Source of the DNA: Bacteroidota bacterium
GTDB lineage: Bacteria; Bacteroidota; Bacteroidia; Bacteroidales; FEN-979
Reading direction: 5' to 3'
Length of the DNA stretch: 35,442 nt
NCBI GenBank assembly: GCA_026391845.1
Contig: JAPLDG010000315.1
Location: forward strand, 1-35,442
Each line of letters begins with the position of its first letter. Position 1 is the stretch's first letter. This document shows, piece after piece, positions 1-6,638 of the stretch. Both the position numbers and the translations under genes were made by a program. Under the pieces are notes generated by a model. It worked only from the letters and a program-made list of their open reading frames with translations. It was not told the DNA's origin and made no database searches.

Positions 1-182
1 GTCAGAATCCATTTGAAATGACCATTTCCCGGCAAGATCTGGCCGACCTCTCCGGTATGTCAAAAGAGAGCGCCATCCGGATTCTGAAAGAGTTCAAGGA
101 GGAGGGAATTCTCACCACTTCTGGCAATACCATGGAGGTCCTGAACACGAAGCAACTACGCCAGATCAGCGAAACCGGTTGA
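1..182 (+). CDS. Crp/Fnr-family transcriptional regulator, C-terminal end (partial)
   Basis: The reading frame enters from the left edge (first full codon at base 3) and stops with TGA at 180-182, giving about 60 residues. They form the winged helix-turn-helix end of a Crp/Fnr-type regulator: the run TISRQDLADLSGMSKESAIR followed by ILKEFKEEGIL is the usual recognition helix and wing. The recognition helix carries E-S-A-I-R, keeping the Glu and Arg that in CRP and FNR contact the TGA core of the operator. The sensory domain lies outside the window, so the signal (oxygen, NO, redox or a nucleotide) cannot be read. The gene lies immediately upstream of two FNR-like palindromes and a cytochrome operon, which suggests, without proving, that it controls them. 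Confidence 0.88.
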   Translation, partial: QNPFEMTISRQDLADLSGMSKESAIRILKEFKEEGILTTSGNTMEVLNTKQLRQISETG

Positions 183-274
183 TATAAGATTCACAAAGAA
201 GCCTTTTTTTTTCCCGGAAATCAATTCCTCCAAAGAGCCGCCTCCTTCGCACACCATATATATTTATGTATGTA

Positions 275-288
275 TTGATATATATCAA
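275..288. promoter_or_regulatory. FNR-type operator, perfect TTGAT-N4-ATCAA palindrome
   Basis: The bases TTGATATATATCAA match the FNR consensus exactly. The site lies in the leader between a Crp/Fnr regulator gene and the hexaheme cytochrome gene, about 75-90 bases upstream of the probable -7 box at 365-372. The function is inferred from the motif and position. The AT-rich surroundings make a chance palindrome possible, but the second box one fixed step away supports a real site. Confidence 0.6.
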
Positions 289-295
289 CGAAGAT

Positions 296-309
296 TTGAG
301 ATATATCAG
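296..309. promoter_or_regulatory. Second, imperfect FNR-like box
   Basis: TTGAGATATATCAG repeats the TTGA...TCA core of the box at 275-288 with one change in each arm. The two centres (281.5 and 302.5) are 21 bp apart, two turns of B-DNA, so two dimers would bind the same face of the helix. Confidence 0.5.
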
Positions 310-364
310 TTATAATATTAACAAATCTCACCGACTTATTAACAGCGCCTTTCATAATCTTCGA

Positions 365-372
365 TATTTTTG
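365..372 (+). promoter_or_regulatory. Probable promoter -7 box for the cytochrome operon
   Basis: TATTTTTG fits the Bacteroidota sigma consensus TAnnTTTG. It lies 67 bases before the chosen start codon at 439, giving a leader of roughly 60 bases. No clear -33 TTTG is seen at the expected distance, which would fit a promoter needing an activator at the upstream FNR-like boxes. Confidence 0.5.
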
Positions 373-438
373 TTCCCGAAACAATTTGCACAAGTTGTCT
401 GCTGCACAAACGTATTTATTAACAAAAACTGTAAGAGT

Positions 439-1740
439 ATGAAAAATTTACAAAAATTTCTTTTCACAGCCGGATTGATGATCGCGGCTGCAAGCTTATT
501 TTTAGCTTCCTGTACGAAGGAAGGTCCTCAGGGCACTGCCGGAAAGGACGGAGTGAACGGCATTAACGGAGTAAACGGTGTTGATGGTTTGAATGGCAAA
601 GATGCAAACGCTTCCTGCCTGGTTTGCCACACCATTGCTAATTTCGATGCCAAGATTGCTGAGTACCACTTATCAAAACATTATCTGGGCACTTCAAGTT
701 CCAGAAATACGAAGTTCTGTGCCAGATGCCACGTAAGTGAAGGATTTCAGCAGGTACAAGGCAGCGGACAAAACGTAGTTGCCAACGATATGCCGGCTGC
801 CAACAGGATTAACTGCACCACCTGCCACGCCCATACCGGGTTTGACTTTTCAGGCGATACGGTTTCTCAGGTCCTTTATACCACTGCACCGGTATCTTTG
901 CTTTACAACAAGGGTGCTTCAGCCACCGATTTTGGCGCATTGAATAATTTATGCGTGAATTGCCACCAGATTCGCGGCGCCACTGCCCTGGTCTATTCCG
1001 ACACAACCCTTACGCCTGATGTCATCAGCAAACCATTTGAGCAGCTTCCGTACTTCCCGTTTGCCAATGCAAGCGACAACGACACCGTTCAATACCTGGT
1101 TGGCAGAAGTTTTTCGGTTCATGATGGAAACCAGTCAAATCTTTTTGCCGGGATCAACGGATACGAATACAAAGGCAAAACCTACACAAGAACATGGACA
1201 CACTCTACCAATGCATGTACCGACTGCCACATGAATGAGTATGATGCCGCTACCAAAGAAGGTGGTCACACCCTGATCGTTAACAAAGCTGAATGTACTG
1301 CCTGTCATGGTGGAGATAAACTTACGCTCATTCAAACTGCTATCGATGCTAAAATAATCGAATTGCGCGACCTGCTCGTTACCAAAAAAATCTTCAAGAA
1401 AACCACTACCACCACAGGTTTTTCCTATGCTGCGTTGCCAACCCATGATTTCAATGGCAAGCTATTCCCAACGACTCAAACCCCTGGCGATCTTTTTGCA
1501 ACCAATTCAACCAATAATACGGTTAGCCCAACCACCGGCCTGGTCGTTTACGGTATCATGCTGAAATATGCAAAAGACAATGATTTTGCAATCAGATTAG
1601 GCCGCCCGATGAAGTATGGTGAATTAGGCGCTGCTTACAACTATGCATACATCAACAGTGAATTATCAAAAGGCGTGCACAATCCTGGTTACGCCATGCA
1701 GATCTTACAGAATTCCATTGATTGGCTGAATGCTAATTAA
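439..1740 (+). CDS. Hexaheme c-type cytochrome lipoprotein with collagen-like spacer
   Basis: The protein has 433 residues. The ATG at 439 is chosen because it begins a clean lipoprotein signal (hydrophobic stretch, LFLASC lipobox, lipidated Cys25); an upstream in-frame start at 370 would bury it and overlaps the promoter box. Residues 29-55 are nine Gly-X-Y triplets, like short collagen-type spacers. Six CXXCH heme sites follow: CLVCH (60-64), CARCH, CTTCH, CVNCH, CTDCH and CTACH. The heme-free C-terminal quarter ends in helices with GVHNPGYAMQIL, a pattern seen in multiheme cytochromes of the nitrite-reductase-like fold. The likely location is the outer membrane, held off the lipid anchor by the Gly-X-Y segment. 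It is the first gene of the locus and is followed by a terminator. A terminal surface electron carrier is the best guess; the substrate is unknown. Confidence 0.85.
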   Translation: MKNLQKFLFTAGLMIAAASLFLASCTKEGPQGTAGKDGVNGINGVNGVDGLNGKDANASCLVCHTIANFDAKIAEYHLSKHYLGTSSSRNTKFCARCHVSEGFQQVQGSGQNVVANDMPAANRINCTTCHAHTGFDFSGDTVSQVLYTTAPVSLLYNKGASATDFGALNNLCVNCHQIRGATALVYSDTTLTPDVISKPFEQLPYFPFANASDNDTVQYLVGRSFSVHDGNQSNLFAGINGYEYKGKTYTRTWTHSTNACTDCHMNEYDAATKEGGHTLIVNKAECTACHGGDKLTLIQTAIDAKIIELRDLLVTKKIFKKTTTTTGFSYAALPTHDFNGKLFPTTQTPGDLFATNSTNNTVSPTTGLVVYGIMLKYAKDNDFAIRLGRPMKYGELGAAYNYAYINSELSKGVHNPGYAMQILQNSIDWLNAN

Positions 1741-1760
1741 ATCTGTGATATTTATTACAG

Positions 1761-1809
1761 CAACACAAATTCCGGAAATGTGAATAGAGTGTTTTTGGAA
1801 TTTGTGTTG
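1761..1809. other. Perfect 13-bp inverted repeat downstream of the hexaheme gene
   Basis: CAACACAAATTCC (1761-1773) is the exact reverse complement of GGAATTTGTGTTG (1797-1809), with a 23-base loop. It lacks a following T-run, and a separate terminator lies 22 bases downstream. In mRNA it would form a long AU-rich stem just past the stop codon, possibly protecting the message end or pausing transcription. Confidence 0.6.
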
Positions 1810-1830
1810 TCTTTCAAGAATTGAAAAACA

Positions 1831-1861
1831 AAAGGCCTCAGCGAACCTGAAGCCTTTTTTA
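1831..1861 (+). terminator. Intrinsic terminator after the hexaheme gene
   Basis: GGCCTCAG and CTGAAGCC form an 8-bp stem (one mismatch) around a CGAAC loop, followed by a T-run. It would separate the hexaheme gene from the downstream genes at least in part, making expression of the first gene higher than the rest. Confidence 0.75.
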
Positions 1862-1941
1862 CAAATGAGACAAAACTCCTTTTATTGCATTAAAAATCCA
1901 TCAACAAAACATTTATCCTTCATCCAAAAAATAAATTGATT

Positions 1942-2346
1942 ATGCAAAGCAAAAAGTTGAAAAATCTGTTCACAATCTTTTTCGCGCTTATTATCTTTTC
2001 ATCCTGTACGCGCGATTATATTGTACCGGATCCCCCTGCTGCCCCTCCGGCTCCGCCGTCACCCACTGAAAATAAAATCAGTTATTCCGTGGAAATACAG
2101 CCCATTTTTACTGCAAAATGTGTCCGCTGCCATGGTGTAGGCCAGGTTGCTCCTGTTCTTGCCTCCGGTAGTTCCTACCAGTCGCTGATGAGTACTTCCG
2201 GAATGATCGATACCGTCACTCCTGCAAACAGCATTCTTTACAAGGAAATGCTGCCTCCCGATGGCGGCATGGTTCAATATGGAAGCACCAAAGCGAATTC
2301 CGATTCAGTTTATAAGTGGATCAGGCAGGGCGCAAAAAATAATTAA
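1942..2346 (+). CDS. Monoheme c-type cytochrome lipoprotein with proline-rich linker
   Basis: The product has 134 residues. The ATG at 1942 is preferred over an in-frame TTG six bases upstream. The lipobox IIFSSC gives a lipidated Cys22. A Pro/Ala-rich linker (about residues 29-41) leads into a small cytochrome domain with one heme site, CVRCH (60-64), and a later MLPPDGGM segment that could supply the distal Met. The arrangement (VEIQPIFTAKCVRCHG ... ILYKEMLPPDGG ... IRQGA) is that of the small planctomycete-type cytochrome c domains common in Bacteroidota. It sits 30 bases before the beta-barrel gene, so the two are probably co-expressed, and may pass electrons between a soluble periplasmic carrier and the barrel or the hexaheme lipoprotein. 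Confidence 0.82.
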   Translation: MQSKKLKNLFTIFFALIIFSSCTRDYIVPDPPAAPPAPPSPTENKISYSVEIQPIFTAKCVRCHGVGQVAPVLASGSSYQSLMSTSGMIDTVTPANSILYKEMLPPDGGMVQYGSTKANSDSVYKWIRQGAKNN

Positions 2347-2376
2347 TTGATTTATTTACACAAATAACTAAAGGAA

Positions 2377-3459
2377 ATGCATACATATAAGATGGGTAAA
2401 ATGAGACGATTATTGCTCGGTTTCATCTTCACAATTGGCGGTCTTGGAATGGTCGTTGCTCAGGATTCAGTTCAGGAACAACCGGCCACAAAATCATTTG
2501 CAAAAGCGGCATTTGAGAGCGGGTATTTTATTGCAGACCAAACCGTTGCAATGGCCCCTCCAAAAACGCTTGAACTCGTAATCCAGCATGATTTCGGCAC
2601 GATCCAGCAAAAATGGTCCGATCTTTACGGACTTTGGGGAGCCTCCAACGTTCGGATCGGGTTTGATTACACGATCAATAAAAATCTTCAGATTGGCTTT
2701 GGAACCACCAAATTTAAAATGCTCCAGGATTTCAATATAAAATATGTGGTTGCCCGTCAAAAAGAGGAAGGTTTTCCTGTTACCATCACCCTTTTTGGCA
2801 ACGTGGCCATCAATGCCATGAACAAATCAACCCTGGGAAATAATAAACTGGATTCAGATCTCGATTATGGATCCATTGTGAAAGATTCTGCATTCAGGTC
2901 AAACCTGATCAATCAGACCGTACAAAACGACACCATGTATGGGATGAATTATATCACCTATAATCAGGCAACCGGACTCAAAGGAGCCAATGAATCTGAC
3001 CTGAGCTCCCTTTTTGATCATACTTTTAAAGCCTCTTACAGGTTCTCCTATTTCGCCGAAGTCATGATCGCCCGCAGATTCTGTAAAGAATTTTCCGCAC
3101 AGTTGGGAATTTCCTGGGTTCATTACAACCTGGTTAACCAGACTGCTATGGAAAACAACCATGTAAACGGCACATACAACGATAACATCAATATCTCAGG
3201 GATCGGCAAAATCAAGGTCAGCCCGCAAACCTCCGTCATGTTAAGCTATTCACAACCTGTGTGGACTTACACGAATACCGCACCCTGGCCCAATTTTGGT
3301 TTAGGCGTTGAAATTTCCACAAGCACGCATGCGTTCCAGGTCTTTCTGACATCAGCAAACGGCATGGTACCGCAGGAAATCGTGATGTACAATCAAAATA
3401 ATCCATATAACGGGTACATACTTCTTGGATTCAATATAACCCGGTTGTGGACCTTTTAA
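2377..3459 (+). CDS. DUF5777-family outer-membrane beta-barrel protein
   Basis: The 360-residue protein has a signal peptide ending near VVAQD and then alternating amphipathic strands to the end, closing in the aromatic C-terminus ITRLWTF expected of an outer-membrane barrel. Family hallmarks are FESGYFIADQTV, LELVIQHDFGTI, LYGLWGASNVRIGFDYTI, FGTTKFKMLQDFNIKY and LGVEISTSTHAFQVF, which I recognise as DUF5777. The start is uncertain among Met codons at 2377, 2392 and 2401; the one at 2401 gives the most compact signal peptide. DUF5777 genes commonly accompany c-type cytochromes in Bacteroidota; no transport substrate is known. Between two heme lipoproteins and a soluble cytochrome, it could be the barrel of a porin-cytochrome conduit. 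That role is inference, because no heme sites are present in the barrel. Confidence 0.85.
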   Translation: MHTYKMGKMRRLLLGFIFTIGGLGMVVAQDSVQEQPATKSFAKAAFESGYFIADQTVAMAPPKTLELVIQHDFGTIQQKWSDLYGLWGASNVRIGFDYTINKNLQIGFGTTKFKMLQDFNIKYVVARQKEEGFPVTITLFGNVAINAMNKSTLGNNKLDSDLDYGSIVKDSAFRSNLINQTVQNDTMYGMNYITYNQATGLKGANESDLSSLFDHTFKASYRFSYFAEVMIARRFCKEFSAQLGISWVHYNLVNQTAMENNHVNGTYNDNINISGIGKIKVSPQTSVMLSYSQPVWTYTNTAPWPNFGLGVEISTSTHAFQVFLTSANGMVPQEIVMYNQNNPYNGYILLGFNITRLWTF

Positions 3460-3503
3460 ATTCACAGCTTTAACACAATTTCTAACCACTTAAAAGCAAC
3501 ACT

Positions 3504-3917
3504 ATGAAAACAACTCAAAAAATCGCAACAATTATGGTAGCTGCAGTCATTGCTGTAGTTTTCCTGTTCGGAAATGCTGTTCATGCGCAGGCAAAAGCAA
3601 AACCATGGCCTGTGCCAGATAAAGACAAAGCCATGAAAGCGCCTGCAAAAGCAGATCCGGCTACCGGCAAGGAGCTTTGGGCAAAACATTGCAAATCATG
3701 CCATGGAAGCAAAGGCCTGGGCGATGGTCCAAAAGCCGCTTCCCTGAAAGTTTTCCCTGGCGACTTCTCCTCTGCTGCATTCCAGGCATTTACTGATGGC
3801 GAATTATTCTATCGCACCGACAAAGGCCGCGATGAAATGCCCGCCTATGAAAAGAAAATTCCCGATGCAAAAGATCGCTGGGCCCTGGTTGCTTACATGC
3901 GTACCTTTAAGAAATAA
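3504..3917 (+). CDS. Periplasmic class I monoheme cytochrome c
   Basis: This 137-residue protein starts with a strong Sec signal ending near AVHAQA. After a Lys/Pro/Ala-rich linker (about 31-52) comes a single cytochrome domain: ATGKELWAKHCKSCHGSKGLGDG with the heme site CKSCH (63-67) and a later DEMPAYEKKI, where Met112 is the probable sixth heme ligand. The ending DRWALVAYMRTF is typical of class I cytochromes. It lacks a lipobox, so it should be a soluble shuttle in the periplasm, suited to carry electrons from the membrane cytochromes encoded downstream to the outer-membrane proteins encoded upstream. A terminator follows 30 bases after the stop. Confidence 0.88.
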   Translation: MKTTQKIATIMVAAVIAVVFLFGNAVHAQAKAKPWPVPDKDKAMKAPAKADPATGKELWAKHCKSCHGSKGLGDGPKAASLKVFPGDFSSAAFQAFTDGELFYRTDKGRDEMPAYEKKIPDAKDRWALVAYMRTFKK

Positions 3918-3947
3918 GTGCATGTTGATTCAACCATGATGAACACA

Positions 3948-3990
3948 ATGGGTGTTATCAGGGCTTTCCTGCTAACACCCATTTTTATTT
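3948..3990 (+). terminator. Intrinsic terminator after the monoheme cytochrome gene
   Basis: ATGGGTGTTA (3948-3957) pairs perfectly with TAACACCCAT (3973-3982), followed by a T-rich tract. It splits the cytochrome locus into outer-membrane/periplasmic genes upstream and inner-membrane complex genes downstream; the next start is only 31 bases away, so read-through is likely. Confidence 0.75.
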
Positions 3991-4021
3991 CCCAACCCGA
4001 TGAACAACTCCAACTAAAAAT

Positions 4022-5050
4022 ATGATTCGCAAAGCAAATATCCGGCCTGCCTGGGCTGTCCTCGTGCTGATGATGTTATGCCTGATTTTATTCACGCTGA
4101 TTAAAACATCAGACACCTCTACAGCAGTAAATAAAAAAATCCAATCCGAACTGGAAACCCCCAGCAAAACAGATCATTCGAAGTTTAAAAATGCTGTCGA
4201 AAATGAAAATTGTTTCAAGTGCCATGGCCAGTCGAAATATTCCTACGAAAATCCTGAATCAAAAAAAACTGTTACGAAGAAAATGTTCGCCGAATTAATC
4301 ATGAACCGCGATGTATTCTACGTTTCAAACCATCGCGAATTCAAATGCACCGATTGTCATTCCGAGGATTACAATACGTTTCCCCATGCAGGCAACCTGC
4401 GCATGGAAACAAAAGCCAATTGCATCGACTGCCATGGCGGAGATGAAAAATACGCAAAATTCAAATTCGAACAAATTGAAGCGGAATTCCAGGCCAGTGT
4501 CCATTCTGAAAAGCATAGCGCCGATTTTACCTGCTGGATGTGCCACAATGCACATACTTACAAAATAAATGCCCGCTCAAACGAAAATATTGAGGAAACC
4601 ATCACCTATGATAACATGATTTGCCTTAACTGTCATGGTGATCTGAAAAATTATCAATTGCTGACCGACAAGGTCAAACCCAATATCTTAAAAAAACATG
4701 AATGGCTGCCCAACCAGGCATCCCACTTTACCAACGTCCGTTGTATTGAATGTCATGCCAGAAATGAAGATACGCTGGTTGTGGCCCATCATGTCGTTTC
4801 GAAAAAAGATGCCGTTAGAAAATGTGAGTCATGCCATTCAAAAAACTCCATTCTTTATGCCTCTTTGTATAAATACCAGGTTAGTGAAAAAATACAGAAA
4901 GAGGGCGTTATCAAGGGGTTGCTGATGGGAGAAAACACCTCTATCGGGCCCGATAAAAGCAACACCCTGAATATTATCAGCCTGGTGATTTTTGGACTCA
5001 CTGTTCTGGTCATAATTATCCACGCGGCCCTGCGCATTAAAAACAATTAA
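4022..5050 (+). CDS. Membrane-anchored heptaheme c-type cytochrome
   Basis: The protein has 342 residues with an N-terminal membrane helix (about 11-28), a periplasmic domain and a C-terminal membrane helix (about 317-337, IISLVIFGLTVLVIIIHAAL). There are seven CXXCH heme sites: CFKCH (64-68), CTDCH, CIDCH, CWMCH, CLNCH, CIECH and CESCH. Spacing and the two anchors resemble NapC/NirT-like and octaheme-type multiheme proteins only in general terms; I cannot place it in a named subfamily. It lies five bases before a b-type cytochrome gene and in the same transcription unit as iron-sulfur and NrfD proteins, so it is the natural electron exit of an inner-membrane quinone-linked complex. A C-terminal helix as well as the N-terminal one suggests it is fixed in that complex. 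Confidence 0.87.
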   Translation: MIRKANIRPAWAVLVLMMLCLILFTLIKTSDTSTAVNKKIQSELETPSKTDHSKFKNAVENENCFKCHGQSKYSYENPESKKTVTKKMFAELIMNRDVFYVSNHREFKCTDCHSEDYNTFPHAGNLRMETKANCIDCHGGDEKYAKFKFEQIEAEFQASVHSEKHSADFTCWMCHNAHTYKINARSNENIEETITYDNMICLNCHGDLKNYQLLTDKVKPNILKKHEWLPNQASHFTNVRCIECHARNEDTLVVAHHVVSKKDAVRKCESCHSKNSILYASLYKYQVSEKIQKEGVIKGLLMGENTSIGPDKSNTLNIISLVIFGLTVLVIIIHAALRIKNN

Positions 5051-5055
5051 TACAG

Positions 5056-5662
5056 ATGAACCATCAAACTGAAAAACTCTATCTATATCCTGTCTGGATC
5101 AGGATCTGGCACATGACAAATGCCCTGCTCTGCCTTATTTTAATCGTAACCGGGTTAAGTATCCAGTTTTCAAATCCGAACACAATGGTTAAATTCAATG
5201 CCGCAGTTGCTGTGCACAACGTGGCAGGAATTATTTTGACAATCACCTATGCACTGTTTTTCATCGGGAATCTCTTTACGCCAAATGGCGCCTATTATGT
5301 AATTCCCGTTAAAGGATTCCTTGATCGCCTGATGAAACAGTTCAGGTATTATACGATCGGAATATTTAAAAAAGAAGATGCTCCGTTCCCGGTAAATGAA
5401 GAAGGCAAATTCAACCCGCTTCAGCAGGTTACCTACGTAATTCTGATGTACGGCTTTGTTCCTTTCGTCATCGTTTCAGGTTGGGGACTTCTGTATCCCG
5501 AGATGACACATCAGCGGACTTGACCTCACCGACCTGCTTCATATCGGATCAGGATTTTTAATCAGTATTGTCATGTGTGTACATGTCTATTTTTGCACCA
5601 TCGGAAAAAATCCGACAAGTAACTTTAAAAGCATGATTAATGGATATCATGAATCTCACTAA
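5056..5662 (+). pseudogene. b-type cytochrome, transmembrane; reading frame broken by a frameshift
   Basis: Frame one runs 5056-5523 (155 codons) and stops early after WGLLYPEMTH. The missing end is in the +1 frame: from about 5507 it reads SGLDLTDLLHIGSGF and continues through IVMCVHVYFCTIG to NGYHESH, stopping at 5660-5662. Joined, the protein would have about 200 residues and four membrane helices, with paired His residues (H19, AVHN near 53, LLH, and CVHVY) as expected for two b hemes of the FdnI/HyaC/thiosulfate-reductase cytochrome b type. The shift must lie between 5507 and 5523, because the +1 frame has a stop at 5504-5506. A one-base insertion or two-base deletion, real or from assembly, explains it. 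No slippery run is present, so programmed shifting is unlikely. Intact neighbours favour a recent mutation or sequence error. Confidence 0.85.
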
Positions 5663-5673
5663 AATTTATACCT

Positions 5674-6636
5674 GTGGAAGAAGCATTGAATAAAGACGAG
5701 AAAAACTCCCGTCGTCAGTTCCTTAAAAAAGGACTTATTGCCGGCGCAGGGGTTGCAATAGGAAGTGGCCTCATTGCTGCATATGTTGATGCAACAGCCA
5801 CTGAAACCGGCGAAAAGGTTAAAGTTCTGACCACCGATGGTGAAATCATGGAGGTGGACAGAGGTTTGCTCAAACTCCCTCGCGTTTCCCGGGAAGAATC
5901 GCACAAAGGAATTCCGGGTCGCAAATTTGTGATGGTCATTGACCTTGGAAAGTGCAAAAACGCCCGAAAATGCGTGGAAGCATGCCAAAAAGGCCACCAC
6001 CTTCCGAAGAGCCAGGAATTTATGAAGGTTTACCTGCTTCAGGACTCTGAGAAAACAGCCCCCTACTGGTTTCCAAAACCCTGCTTCCATTGCGATAATC
6101 CATTGTGCGTCAGCGTTTGCCCTGTAGGAGCTACCTACAAACGCAGCGATGGCATTGTGTTGATCGACAACGAACGCTGCATTGGCTGTAAATTCTGCAT
6201 GACGGGCTGCCCCTATTCAACCCGCGTTTTTGCATGGAAACATTACCCTGAATTTGATGAAGACAAGGAACCCTATTCACCTGAAGCCAGCAGCCCCGGA
6301 AGGGAAGGCACCGTTTCGAAGTGCGATTTTTGCCCTGATCTGATCCGGGTTGGTAAAATTCCCTATTGCGCTTCCGCCTGCCCGATGGGTGTCATCTATT
6401 TTGGTGATGTTGATGAGGATACGGTTACCAACGGAACTGAAACCTACCAATTCAGCAAGCTCATCCACGACCGTGCCGGGTACCGCTACCTCGAAACACT
6501 GGGAACCCGCCCATGCGTTTATTATCTGCCTCCTGTTGACCGGCAATTCGAAGTAGACCGCGGCTTCGGCGACCTTGCACCCGAGGTTAAAGAAAGGTAC
6601 AAAGACACACCATACAGTAAAAAAAATAAACCGTAA
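5674..6636 (+). CDS. Tat-exported 4Fe-4S ferredoxin-type subunit (NrfC/PsrB/DsrO-like), one cluster site altered
   Basis: The product has 320 residues. The start is GTG at 5674, the first start after an in-frame stop at 5650. SRRQFLKKG at 12-20 is a twin-arginine motif, followed by a hydrophobic stretch, so the protein is folded with its clusters before export. Cysteine groups are C137/C140/C145/C149, C169/C172/C175/C179 and C217/C220/C232/C236, three normal cluster motifs. The first group has C94, C100 and C104, but the second Cys of CX2CX2CX3C is Ala97, so only 15 of the 16 usual cysteines are present. Loss of that position often gives a [3Fe-4S] cluster in ferredoxins. It ends two bases before the NrfD gene, its expected membrane partner, and should carry electrons between NrfD and the cytochromes. 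Confidence 0.88.
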   Translation: MEEALNKDEKNSRRQFLKKGLIAGAGVAIGSGLIAAYVDATATETGEKVKVLTTDGEIMEVDRGLLKLPRVSREESHKGIPGRKFVMVIDLGKCKNARKCVEACQKGHHLPKSQEFMKVYLLQDSEKTAPYWFPKPCFHCDNPLCVSVCPVGATYKRSDGIVLIDNERCIGCKFCMTGCPYSTRVFAWKHYPEFDEDKEPYSPEASSPGREGTVSKCDFCPDLIRVGKIPYCASACPMGVIYFGDVDEDTVTNGTETYQFSKLIHDRAGYRYLETLGTRPCVYYLPPVDRQFEVDRGFGDLAPEVKERYKDTPYSKKNKP

Positions 6637-6638
6637 CC

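Noticed and set aside
370-438. N-terminal extension of the hexaheme protein from an upstream ATG
   Set aside because: It would start inside the TATTTTTG promoter box and place 23 non-signal residues before a perfect lipoprotein signal.
5500-5530. Programmed ribosomal frameshift in the cytochrome b gene
   Set aside because: No slippery heptamer, no stimulating stem-loop was seen, and the family does not use recoding.
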